A stretch of DNA of 21,449 nt from Photobacterium leiognathi (GCF_030685535.1 NZ_CP131600.1:1-21449); one strand, 5' to 3'. Counted from the first letter of the stretch, positions 14,079 to 21,422 are shown. A program made the numbers and translations. The notes: generated from the letters alone by a model not told the origin.

Positions 14079-16445
14079 TTAATTACTATCTTTATTAAGC
14101 TTTGTATTTCTTATCGGATAAGATGTAATTACCATGCCATTACTCCCTATAACTATACGGAGATTAGTTACTGTATATTGTTGATTGTTATATGTAAACT
14201 GAATGTTTCCATAAGTCCTAACTGATGAACCATTCCGAGGTGATGCTCTATTTTCAACATCTGATGTCGTATTTGATAGTGCAGCCATCAGCATAGTTGC
14301 AAGCATATCTCGATTGGTTATGCCCAACGCTTCCCAATCCCTTCTATGCCCTCCCTCGATAGTGCTCCATATATGGTATAACCCATAAGAAAATCGTTTG
14401 TTTAATCGGTCTCTATCACTTAAAAACTGTGGATCAGGCAAATAAACAATACCTAAATTGTTTCCAGATCTCATTCCATCTTCAGCGATACCCCAAACAT
14501 AATTAAAAATATCATTTATTGTGTACCTAGGAGGAAGAGGTACATAACTGTTTACCAACTGTGTTGCTAGACCATGAAAAGGCTGACTATGTCTTTGATA
14601 AAAACGTCCACCGATTTGTGTATTAGCAGGGGGGGTTATGATTTTATCATGTTCATTTTTACCTAATTTTTTCTTGACTTTTTTTATGCATTTTAAATTA
14701 TTACTTCCATCTAATGTTATGCTTCTTTCTGCACAACTCCCTAAAATTGGCGCTATATTTCGCTTTTCGCCTTTCCTATTTCGAAATGAAATTAACTCCG
14801 GACCACCACTAGCACTTGCTCGTGAACTGGACATCAATACAGAAGCATGTGTTAATAGACCTTCTGCCTCAATGGGATTTTCAAGGATATAATTTCTTAA
14901 CCATGAATCATCAATATTAATATCTGGTAGTGGTGTTGCTCCGGCAGTTGCTACGTCATTGTTGTACTCTTGTAAGATATGTAAGACTTGAATGACTTCT
15001 TCTCGTGTTAAATCACCGATTAAGTTGATAGCTCTATTTTGACTATCTGTACAATTACTCTCGTTTACATCGGAATGAGGATTATCACCACATGCTAAAT
15101 TTGTCATGGCAACATTAAACCCATCATCATCATTGTTTATGCTTTGTTCAATGGCTTCATAGCTTTCTAAGTCAACGTTTGATGGAATAGCATTATTATT
15201 TCTCTGTATGCCATCTATTTGGTTATTGTCTTGACTGATCCCACACAAGCTAGGTGCGCCAAAAATACGCTCCAAAACATATATACCAAATGAAGATATT
15301 CCATATATAATATCTTCAATACATCTTTTATTTCTTGGCCTATTTTCATTTAATGGAACTACAGTATCAGATGTGTAAATAATGTTGCCTATATTATTGT
15401 ACGCTTGACTGTATGGTTTTAATGCGTTTAGGTAGTGCGTTGTTGAAAAAAAAGGGCTGCTAGTCGAATTTCTGTTAGAGTTAACTAGAATGTTGTAATT
15501 AAGCCATTGATTTAATGTGTATGAGTCGGCATTTAAATAAATTGCGTCATTTAAAACTTTATCGCCGGTTTGAATTACACCAGTGCTCGGATCATAATTA
15601 GCTTCACTTATTGATATAGCTATGTTTGATGGAGCATTTAAATTAGACTTTGCTTGCTCTGTTAATAAATAAATTGAAAATTGAATATAGTCACTTTCTA
15701 CTGATTTAGATAATGCAATATCAAAAGGCCAACTAATTACTCTTCTATATGGTATAAATGACTCATCATATGTTATACTACCACTATGACTAGTTGGATG
15801 CCAAACATCATTAGCCGTTCCTATATATTGTAGCTTTAATCTGTGTTCGCTAACATTTGCAGATAATCCAGCATAAGAATATCTTCTATTTATTTTACTA
15901 TATGAAATTGAGTCATCATTTTCACCATATGATGCAGGTCGTAATGTAATGTTAAATAGGTTTGCGCTGTCTTTTTTCACTAAAATTAAAAGTTTTTTAA
16001 TATAACTTTCACCAAAAGTATCATATTGGCCTCTTGATGTTACAAGTGAGCTTTGAATTCCATCAAACTCAACATTTTCCATAAAAGAGGTGTTGTAAAA
16101 CTTTTGCTTCAATTTGTTTTTTGAACCCAAGTCTTGTTTGAATATACTTCCTGTTTTATTGACGCAAAGACTATGCCCTGGTGGATAGTTTGTATTATAT
16201 GATTTTATTTGATATCCATATCCAGACCCCATAGCGGCTAAGGTATTATCTATCCTATATATGCCCCATTCCAGAATATCTAGTTTTTCTTTAAACTTAA
16301 GAAATTCTTCTCGTTTTAAATATCTTGTGTTTGGGGGGCAGGTTTCAGATAAGTTTACAAGTATGTTGCCATTATCTATTTCATCAATAGCTAAAGCCGT
16401 TGTTGAAGTTAATGCAACAACAGACGCTAGTAATATTTTTTTCAT
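14079..16445 (-). CDS. Large secreted protein with a toxin-like C-terminal domain
   Basis: A 788-residue protein with a clear Sec signal peptide (MKKILLASVVALTSTTALA, cleavage near residue 19). I recognise no family for the Tyr/Asn/Ser-rich body (20-560). There is one hydrophobic patch near 385-410 between cysteines and an Asn/Asp-rich linker near 410-460. The last 90 residues look like an RNase toxin of the EndoU/BECR type: His700 in EGGHRRDWEALGIT, a helix DMLATMLMAALS, then strands ending GMVITSYP (770-777), the usual placing of the first His and the final Thr/Ser-Tyr in such toxins. This is pattern resemblance, not proof. The gene is visibly more AT-rich than umuDC, has no immunity-type gene beside it, and lies between Xer-like repeats B and C in direct orientation, so it was probably acquired. 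A secreted exotoxin or a bacteriocin is possible. Confidence 0.7.
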   Translation of the reverse strand: MKKILLASVVALTSTTALAIDEIDNGNILVNLSETCPPNTRYLKREEFLKFKEKLDILEWGIYRIDNTLAAMGSGYGYQIKSYNTNYPPGHSLCVNKTGSIFKQDLGSKNKLKQKFYNTSFMENVEFDGIQSSLVTSRGQYDTFGESYIKKLLILVKKDSANLFNITLRPASYGENDDSISYSKINRRYSYAGLSANVSEHRLKLQYIGTANDVWHPTSHSGSITYDESFIPYRRVISWPFDIALSKSVESDYIQFSIYLLTEQAKSNLNAPSNIAISISEANYDPSTGVIQTGDKVLNDAIYLNADSYTLNQWLNYNILVNSNRNSTSSPFFSTTHYLNALKPYSQAYNNIGNIIYTSDTVVPLNENRPRNKRCIEDIIYGISSFGIYVLERIFGAPSLCGISQDNNQIDGIQRNNNAIPSNVDLESYEAIEQSINNDDDGFNVAMTNLACGDNPHSDVNESNCTDSQNRAINLIGDLTREEVIQVLHILQEYNNDVATAGATPLPDINIDDSWLRNYILENPIEAEGLLTHASVLMSSSRASASGGPELISFRNRKGEKRNIAPILGSCAERSITLDGSNNLKCIKKVKKKLGKNEHDKIITPPANTQIGGRFYQRHSQPFHGLATQLVNSYVPLPPRYTINDIFNYVWGIAEDGMRSGNNLGIVYLPDPQFLSDRDRLNKRFSYGLYHIWSTIEGGHRRDWEALGITNRDMLATMLMAALSNTTSDVENRASPRNGSSVRTYGNIQFTYNNQQYTVTNLRIVIGSNGMVITSYPIRNTKLNKDSN

Positions 16446-16652
16446 TATATATTCACCACATGAGCTAGAGTGTACATGGTATACTCAACGGCATTAATAT
16501 CGAATCTAAAAGTGTAACTAATAATGTTTATTATTTACTTTCTATCAGATACAAACAAAAGAGAAATAGGGGGAATCAAACTTCTCGTTTTGTATTATGC
16601 CTCATGGGTATTATTTATTTTGTGATATTGCCCTCAGAACAACTTTGCCAAT

Positions 16653-16709
16653 ACGTTACAGCGTATTTATATTTTATTTAGATCGCTTTAGAACCATTAA
16701 GTTAAATAG
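16653..16709 (+). repeat. Dispersed repeat copy C with an Xer-like core
   Basis: ACGTTACAGCGTAT (16653-16666), 13 bases, then the core at 16680-16707: AGATCGCTTTA, spacer GAACCA, TTAAGTTAAAT. It sits about 210 bases upstream of the secreted-protein gene. Apart from this repeat and the gene's unresolved promoter, the 16446-16773 gap holds nothing I can name. Confidence 0.72.
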
Positions 16710-16773
16710 CCGCTCTTTTTTGTAAAAAACACCAACAGTTGTAGAGTCATTGGAAGTTGTAGGATGCGTCTTC

Positions 16774-17141
16774 TTATTCTCCGATTTCCAATTTTCCAGT
16801 TTCTTTGTATTTTTTGATTAATGCTAGAATTTCATCTTTGATCGACTCAGGGCATCGAACCATCACTGTTTTTTCTTTCTTCTTTCTACCAGCCCCGTCA
16901 CGCTTTCCGCCCCTGTTTGATTCTTGTATACGTTTTTCAGATTTTAAAAATTTAATAGTTTCAGCATACGCTGTTAAAAATTTAGCACTGCTAATTTTAT
17001 TCAATATTCGCTTGGTTCCTGCTCGTTGTTGTCCCTTGGGAGTGAAATTGTCTTTCTCTTTTAAGATGTCTTTTTCAAGCTGGATAAGCTCATTTTCTGA
17101 TAGTTTTTTACGTCGATTTTTTCAGCATCTTTAAAATACAT
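16774..17141 (-). CDS. Small basic DNA-binding-type protein requiring a -1 frameshift
   Basis: The frame that ends at 16774 is open back to about 17127 but has no ATG/GTG start of its own. A frame opening at ATG 17141 (MYFKDAEKIDVKN) reaches the slippery heptamer A-AAA-AAC at 17109-17103; a -1 slip there joins it precisely to LSENELIQLEK and onward, giving 122 residues. The product has an N-terminal acidic helix, a middle section (GQQRAGTKRI, then LNKISSAKFLTAYAETI), and a glycine/lysine-rich GGKRDGAGRKKKEKT followed by VMVRCPESIKDEILALIKKY. That last pattern is common in small plasmid DNA-binding proteins. Three copies of a palindrome at its promoter and inside the gene suggest autoregulation. 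If the shift is a plain mutation, the gene is broken or restarts at TTG 17004 (76 residues). Confidence 0.55.
16917..16940. promoter_or_regulatory. In-gene copy of a 24-bp palindromic operator
   Basis: TTGATTCTTGTATACG followed by TTTTTCAG, matching the promoter-side copy O1 at 20 of 24 bases. It falls in the codons for EKRIQES. Confidence 0.6.
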
Positions 17142-17146
17142 TTCTT

Positions 17147-17210
17147 TTGATTCCCGTATACGCTTTTCAATACCGTATATGATTTTTTGAAAAGTGTATA
17201 CGAAAATCAA
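17147..17210. promoter_or_regulatory. Pair of 24-bp palindromic operators, O1 and O2
   Basis: O1 (17147-17170) and O2 (17187-17210) both follow TTGA-N4-yGTATACG-N4-TCAA. Each is itself palindromic, and O2 is an inverted match of O1 at 21 of 24 bases, so the pair can also fold as one long hairpin. They lie just before the ATG at 17141 and probably regulate that gene. Confidence 0.7.
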
Positions 17211-17229
17211 AGGCAAGAGCTAGAGATAG

Positions 17230-17280
17230 GCACGCTGTCGAAAGTATACTCTTCGTTCCTCAAAGTTTACTTTCGCGTGC
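17230..17280. repeat. Interrupted inverted repeat
   Basis: GCACG-ctgt-CGAAAGTA (17230-17246) pairs with TACTTTCG-CGTGC (17268-17280), a 13-bp stem with a four-base bulge. It lies between the small regulator and the long-range repeat; its role is unknown. Confidence 0.7.
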
Positions 17281-17284
17281 ATGG

Positions 17285-17334
17285 GTGAAAGAGTCTAAGC
17301 GAGAGAACGATGCTCTCGCATGAGCAAAAAAATG
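17285..17334 (-). repeat. Arm 2 of the 50-bp long-range inverted repeat
   Basis: Reverse complement of 3081-3130 at 48 of 50 bases. It reads in the direction of the iteron-type rep gene, about 190 bases beyond that gene's stop. Here the inner hairpin GCGAGAG/CTCTCGC is a perfect 7-bp stem. Confidence 0.9.
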
Positions 17335-17472
17335 AGGGGGAATAAGAACAAAAAGGAAGTGGACCAGTTTTTAAAATTGCAGGTATCATCTTTGAAAGAT
17401 ACCTCTCATTCGATTTTGTTGTTAACAAAATTGAATGACATAATAACGCACTATAACTTTTATCCTTTAGAA

Positions 17473-17499
17473 TAAAAAAATGCCACACCTACCTGTGCA
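17473..17499 (-). terminator. Probable rep terminator
   Basis: On the minus strand TGC-ACA and TGTGGCA pair with one bulge and are followed by seven T, about 25 bases after the rep stop. The stem is short, so efficiency is uncertain. Confidence 0.45.
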
Positions 17500-17521
17500 G
17501 CACTTCTTTATGTCTCTCTGA

Positions 17522-18709
17522 TCAAGCACCAATGATTTTTCTATAACGTGCTAGGCGCTCTCTATCAGCTTTGATTAATTTTCTTTTTACCGTTTTCAGC
17601 TCTTTCTCATAGGCTTCTAAAATCGCAATACACTTTCTCGCCCATGCGCCTTCTGCATCCGAACCTACCGTTACCCTTGGTCGTGGTGGTAATCGTTTAC
17701 GGGTGATCTTCTTCATCCCTTTTTGCTCTAAATCAACAGCGGATTTTTTAGAAAACACGATGTTTAGCTGCATATATTTTTTCTTCACTTTAGTCGCTTC
17801 ATCTTTAAAGTGAATCACATCAAATTCGGTTTTCTTGGTCAGCTCAGTGAACAACTTAAAATTATTCGCAAACTGGGTGATGGTCTTATACTTCGTTGCT
17901 GATAATTTATTACATTGCTCTAAGTCTAACGAAATCATCCAGCCACCCTCTTGGCTGACAGGTTTAGATGATGCCGTCATTTGCAACAAGGTATACAGCT
18001 TACTGGCAGGTTTGGTGAGCTTTTCAGTCACAGCACTGTCTAAACGGGTAAAGTAACGCTGTAAAAACAGCATTTCCATTGCCAGGCGTTCGTGCAGAAT
18101 AAAACTCACACTTGCCGCACTCCAATGCTTACTTTCATCCCCGCTCTCTGCTGTTTTTTGCGTCCAACCTTTCGGCTTGATCATTTGGTGAGTGACCGTT
18201 TTTATCTGGGTCATTTCACTCTGGTTTAGCTGAACATGGAACGTAATGTCACTGATAGGACGAGACAGGCCAACATCGATCACCGAATTACGGGTATCAG
18301 AGAACGAGATATTGGTCAGCATCTCATCAAACAAGCTCAATGCATTTAACGTAAATTCACGATAATAGGTACTCGCCGCCAATTGATAATCTTTGATGTA
18401 ATCTTTAGCGCGTAGCGTGACCGTGCGATATTTCGCTGGGATCACTGCAGTACCTTCTGAAAGATCATTAAGAAACTGCTCAGAATTGAGCAATTGCAGC
18501 GGGTAAACATCAATCTTCTTTGCTATTTGCTCGAATATACGCCAACTGTCGGGCTCCATCTGTAGCAACCCAGTGATCACGTCATTGGATAGACGATATA
18601 ACTTACCTTGTTTATCTAAGTCATTATTATGCTTAAATTTCAATAGATTAGTATGTAAATCTCTATCAGGCAGCGTTACCAATTCTTGATTATTTAGATC
18701 AACGTCCAT
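17522..18709 (-). CDS. rep: Iteron-type plasmid replication initiator
   Basis: A 395-residue protein with the layout of theta-plasmid initiators of the winged-helix type. An N-terminal dimerisation/DNA-binding region (20-180) holds LYRLSNDVITGLLQM and FSDTRNSVIDVGLS. A second winged helix (about 225-320) holds SKLYTLLQMTA, MISLDLEQCNKLSA and YKTITQFANNF, and a basic C-terminal tail (KKITRKRLPPRPRV, KRKLIKADRERLARY) follows. I cannot place it in a named incompatibility group. The strongest support is context: seven direct repeats lie immediately upstream of its start, the first only nine bases away, as expected for an initiator that binds its own origin and represses its own promoter. The ATG at 18709 lacks a clear Shine-Dalgarno sequence, which would keep expression low. 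It is a second, independent replicon beside the ColE2-type one. Confidence 0.85.
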   Translation of the reverse strand: MDVDLNNQELVTLPDRDLHTNLLKFKHNNDLDKQGKLYRLSNDVITGLLQMEPDSWRIFEQIAKKIDVYPLQLLNSEQFLNDLSEGTAVIPAKYRTVTLRAKDYIKDYQLAASTYYREFTLNALSLFDEMLTNISFSDTRNSVIDVGLSRPISDITFHVQLNQSEMTQIKTVTHQMIKPKGWTQKTAESGDESKHWSAASVSFILHERLAMEMLFLQRYFTRLDSAVTEKLTKPASKLYTLLQMTASSKPVSQEGGWMISLDLEQCNKLSATKYKTITQFANNFKLFTELTKKTEFDVIHFKDEATKVKKKYMQLNIVFSKKSAVDLEQKGMKKITRKRLPPRPRVTVGSDAEGAWARKCIAILEAYEKELKTVKRKLIKADRERLARYRKIIGA

Positions 18710-18717
18710 TTCAAAAC

Positions 18718-18936
18718 ATACATCAAATAGCTAAAGATTTTCATAATATACATCAAATCACTTAACTTATCTCAATTTGATGTCAAAAAAATAGGGATAC
18801 ATAAAATTACTTAAAATAAGCTATGAAAACATACATAAAATTACTTAAAGTTAGTCTGCGATTTTTTCAAAACATACATAAAATAACTTCGTATTATACA
18901 TATAAAAACTTCGTATTATACATATAATTACTTTAA
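18718..18936. other. oriV: Iteron array, replication origin of the second replicon
   Basis: Seven 19-bp direct repeats with consensus ATACATAAAATTACTTAAA start at 18718, 18748, 18797, 18831, 18874, 18896 and 18918 (spacings 30, 49, 34, 43, 22, 22). The last three, two helical turns apart, form the tightest cluster. ACATCAAAT (18750-18758) also faces an inverted copy ATTTGATGT (18775-18783), the usual form of a Rep-dimer operator overlapping the rep promoter. The surroundings are extremely AT-rich. I found no DnaA box matching the consensus. Confidence 0.92.
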
Positions 18937-19277
18937 CATGAAGTTTAAATATGAATTAAAAACAACAAGTTAATTAAAAAAAGTACCATCCTAAAGTAAA
19001 GTAAAGATCCTTACTGTAAGTAATATAAGTAATTAAAAGATCAAAGATAGAAGCAACTAAGATCAACATCTTCGATGTATTTTATTTTTTGAAAATAACT
19101 TCAAAAAGCACTTTAAGTAGTAAGCTATTGATTTTATTTAAATGTTTTTCTTTGTTTTATAACAATGAGATCAAACGAAAGGATTTTCCCAAACACATCG
19201 CAATTTCTTCATTCCCCAGTGGTGGATCATATCTTGTTTGTTTAGCGTGATGTTTCTTGTCCAATCAAGGAATGATC
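18937..19277. other. AT-rich flank of the iteron origin
   Basis: No gene. About 340 AT-rich bases with five GATC sites between roughly 19000 and 19230 suggest the melting region of the origin with possible Dam-linked control. The resolvase promoter must also lie here, but I could not fix it. The ribosome binding site AAGGA of the resolvase ends the stretch. Confidence 0.5.
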
Positions 19278-19880
19278 ATGGCTAGCTACGCTTATTTACG
19301 TGTCTCAGGTGATACCCAAGACGTAAACAATCAGAAACATGGCATTTTAGAGTACTCAAACCGCCTAGGACTGAGTAACTTAGTTTTTATAGAGGATTGT
19401 GTGTCTGGAGCTAAAAAATGGCGTCAGAGGCGTTTAGGGAGCTTATTAGAGGGATTATCAGCAGGGGATGTGATCATTTTTTCTGAAGTTACCCGTATGG
19501 CACGTTCCACGCTGCAAGTATTAGAGATCTTAGAACTGTGCATGGAAAAGCAAATCAGCGTCCACATTGCCAAACAGAACATGCAGCTTGATGGCTCTAT
19601 GCAAGCCAAAATTGTTGCCACCATCTTGGGGCTAGCTTATGAGATAGAACGTGAGTTTATCCGAATGCGAACCAAAGAAGCGCTAGCGGCCCGTAAAGTA
19701 AAAGGCCAAATATTGGGGCGGCCGAAAGGACCCGCGAAACGTTTAAAGCTCGATGATAAACGTGACCAGATAGAAAAGTATCGGGCTATGGGGTTAGGTA
19801 TTAGAGCCACGGCAAAGCTGCTTGATATTGCCCCTAGCACACTCAGTGATTATCTAAAAATCAAAGATATAAGTACATAA
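19278..19880 (+). CDS. Serine recombinase (resolvase/invertase family)
   Basis: A 200-residue serine recombinase. The catalytic domain has YAYLRVSGDTQD with nucleophile Ser10, DCVSGAKKW, GDVIIFSEVTRMARST with the conserved arginines, and IEREFIRMRTKEAL in the long dimer helix E. A C-terminal HTH (GLGIRATAKLLDIAPSTLSDYL) follows. The start at ATG 19278 has AAGGA six bases upstream; an earlier in-frame TTG at 19257 has none. It is intact, in contrast to the frameshifted resolvase at 10550-11189, and only distantly similar to it. Position next to the iteron origin and partition operon fits multimer resolution, which secures stable inheritance. It is convergent with the partition operon, with one of the 22-bp palindromes between the two stops. 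Confidence 0.92.
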   Translation: MASYAYLRVSGDTQDVNNQKHGILEYSNRLGLSNLVFIEDCVSGAKKWRQRRLGSLLEGLSAGDVIIFSEVTRMARSTLQVLEILELCMEKQISVHIAKQNMQLDGSMQAKIVATILGLAYEIEREFIRMRTKEALAARKVKGQILGRPKGPAKRLKLDDKRDQIEKYRAMGLGIRATAKLLDIAPSTLSDYLKIKDIST

Positions 19881-19902
19881 ATGTATTACATTTGTAATAC
19901 AT
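19881..19902. promoter_or_regulatory. Partition-type palindrome, copy 3
   Basis: ATGTATTACA-TT-TGTAATACAT: perfect 10-bp arms around TT. It marks the far end of the parA operon, between the convergent stops, where it cannot be a promoter operator. That favours a centromere-like (parS) role. Confidence 0.75.
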
Positions 19903-19904
19903 GG

Positions 19905-20270
19905 TTACTTTTTGTTTGAAAAGTAATAGCCCACGACAGATCCAATTATCGCGCTACTAAACGCCAAAAGCTCTGTGAAATATTGGCTTTCAATGATGAG
20001 AGCATAAGTGAGTAATCCGAGAAGAATACCGGTTAAGTAGATAGCTAAAACAGGCGCTATACGTTTATTCATCCGATCTGTGGTTGGCTCTGTAATTCCC
20101 AGCCCATTACACACCCCACAAACAAGGCCTGTTTGGTTTTTTCTACGCCAAAAAGGGATTTCTGCTCGTTGTATACAGGCGCGGCAAGAGTCTTGGTTGT
20201 GTCCTGTTGTACATGTTCCAGTCCCCGCACAATGCTTACACTCATATAAATTGAGTTTATTGACTTCCAT
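19905..20270 (-). CDS. Zinc-finger membrane protein, third gene of the partition operon
   Basis: A 121-residue protein. Residues 10-65 hold a DnaJ-like cysteine pattern: CKHCAGTGTC, then a central DSCRAC, and CGVCNGLG, enough to bind one or two zinc ions. Residues about 73-117 form two membrane helices (VLAIYLTGILLGLLTYALII, and a second ending VVGYYF), with a short basic tail. So a cytoplasmic zinc-binding head is tethered to the inner membrane. It starts 11 bases after the preceding gene, so it is co-transcribed with parA. I know of no standard role for such a protein in partition; anchoring or quality control of the complex is speculation. Confidence 0.75.
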   Translation of the reverse strand: MEVNKLNLYECKHCAGTGTCTTGHNQDSCRACIQRAEIPFWRRKNQTGLVCGVCNGLGITEPTTDRMNKRIAPVLAIYLTGILLGLLTYALIIESQYFTELLAFSSAIIGSVVGYYFSNKK

Positions 20271-20281
20271 GTTTGTATTTC

Positions 20282-20590
20282 CTAGTTGGCTTCGTAAATC
20301 GCTTGGATCAGTTTCTTCTCGTTCACTTGCGCACGCATCTTAATCAAGCCACGCAACAACTTAGCACTGGTGATCTTCTTATAGGTGTGTGCGCTTAATT
20401 CTTCTAGCCATAAATTCAGCTCGGCTTTATCGTTATCAGATAGGCGCATCGGTATCGGTGAGGTCCCTGTAGTGACATTGCGGCGTGTCGCTACCGTGGT
20501 AATTTTCTCAGCTTTCTTTGGCTGCTCTTCTGCCTCAGTTTTTCGCTGGCTTCGACGGTTAAGGCCCGTCATTCCTTTTAATTTAGTCAT
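20282..20590 (-). CDS. parB: ParB-type small DNA-binding partition protein
   Basis: A 102-residue basic protein directly downstream of parA. The first 45 residues are a disordered, Lys/Arg/Thr-rich tail (LNRRSQRKTEAEEQPKKAEK). The C-terminal half (IPMRLSDNDKAELNLWLEEL, KITSAKLLRGLIKM) has the strand-helix-helix pattern of ribbon-helix-helix proteins. In type Ib partition systems, a small protein of this kind binds the centromere and stimulates ParA. A copy of the 22-bp palindrome overlaps the region just before its start and the end of parA, so autoregulation is likely. The assignment depends mainly on operon position and fold pattern; it has no similarity to large HTH ParB proteins. Confidence 0.7.
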   Translation of the reverse strand: MTKLKGMTGLNRRSQRKTEAEEQPKKAEKITTVATRRNVTTGTSPIPMRLSDNDKAELNLWLEELSAHTYKKITSAKLLRGLIKMRAQVNEKKLIQAIYEAN

Positions 20591-20594
20591 AATA

Positions 20595-20616
20595 ATGTAT
20601 TACATTTGTTATACAT
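20595..20616. promoter_or_regulatory. Partition-type palindrome, copy 2
   Basis: ATGTATTACA-TT-TGTTATACAT, one mismatch in the arms. It overlaps the parA stop codon and ends four bases before the start of the next gene, in the place of its ribosome binding site. Confidence 0.8.
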
Positions 20617-21385
20617 CTAGTCTTGCAAGTATTTCTTTTGCAAGGGATTTGTAATCATTAATAGCGGTAGAGCTAGGCTTGTAAGTCATTAGTGGCTCCG
20701 CACTCACACTCGCTTGCCCAATGGCTTCAGTGCGGCGAACGGTACTGTGTAAGACTTTTCCTTCAAGCTCATTTAATTGCTCATCAAGGAAGTTATTGAT
20801 CAGCTTATTGGCTTTGGCATATTCGTTCCGAAATACCGCAAAATTGACATTGTCGGTTTCTTTCACTTCTTCCAATGCATCTAATAAATCGGCCAAACCA
20901 TTGAGTGAAAATGATCCGCCATCAACTGGGATCAAGAATAAATCTGCTGCCATCATGGCGTTGACGGAGGTTAAACTTAGGTTTGGTGGACAATCTAAAA
21001 TCACCACATCAAATTGCTCTCGTAACGTATCAAGCTGCTTAAGCAAAATGCGCTCACGATGCACTTTAGTCAGGCTTTGTTCGATCACTCGGCTTAAGCG
21101 AATGTCTGTCGGGCAAAGAGAAAGATTTTTGATGTTATCGCCACCTGCTTGCGCTGGGATAATTGCTTGGTTAATAGGGTGTTTTTTTGCTGATTCAAAC
21201 ACGTCAGAAATAGTGCTTTTGAACTCAAACTGGCTACCGCTTAGCACTACACTTAAGTTCGCCTGCGGATCGAGATCGATTGCCAGTGTACGTTTTCCTT
21301 CACGAGCAAATTGAGCACTTAAATTAATGGCGGTAGTGGTTTTACCTACCCCACCTTTTTGGTTAATTATGGCTATGGTTTTCAC
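20609..21385 (-). CDS. parA: ParA-family partition ATPase
   Basis: A 258-residue deviant Walker ATPase. Walker A is KGGVGKTT at 10-17, with the signature Lys10 and Lys15; the A' motif is in DLDPQANLS (38-46) and Walker B in VVILDCPPNLS. There is no N-terminal HTH, so it belongs to the short (type Ib-like) ParAs, in which autoregulation is done by the small partner. It moves plasmid copies apart by ATP-dependent binding to the nucleoid. The start is GTG 21385 with AGGG about nine bases upstream. A 22-bp palindrome lies just upstream at 21401-21422. It leads an operon with the small DNA-binding protein and the zinc-finger membrane protein. Confidence 0.93.
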   Translation of the reverse strand: MKTIAIINQKGGVGKTTTAINLSAQFAREGKRTLAIDLDPQANLSVVLSGSQFEFKSTISDVFESAKKHPINQAIIPAQAGGDNIKNLSLCPTDIRLSRVIEQSLTKVHRERILLKQLDTLREQFDVVILDCPPNLSLTSVNAMMAADLFLIPVDGGSFSLNGLADLLDALEEVKETDNVNFAVFRNEYAKANKLINNFLDEQLNELEGKVLHSTVRRTEAIGQASVSAEPLMTYKPSSTAINDYKSLAKEILARLDV

Positions 21386-21400
21386 TGAATAATCCCTTTT

Positions 21401-21422
21401 GTGTATTACAAATGTAATACAT
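21401..21422. promoter_or_regulatory. Partition-type palindrome, copy 1, at the parA promoter
   Basis: GTGTATTACA-AA-TGTAATACAT, 16 to 37 bases before the parA GTG. It is the reverse complement of copy 3 with one change. It should bind the small ParB-type protein for repression and may be part of the centromere. Confidence 0.82.

Noticed and set aside
18718..18936. CRISPR-like spacing of the short direct repeats
   Set aside because: Repeats are 19 bp, degenerate, very AT-rich and unevenly spaced (22 to 49), and they sit directly before a rep gene; they are iterons.
18937..19256. DnaA boxes beside the iteron origin
   Set aside because: No match close to TTATNCACA was found on either strand, so none is annotated.
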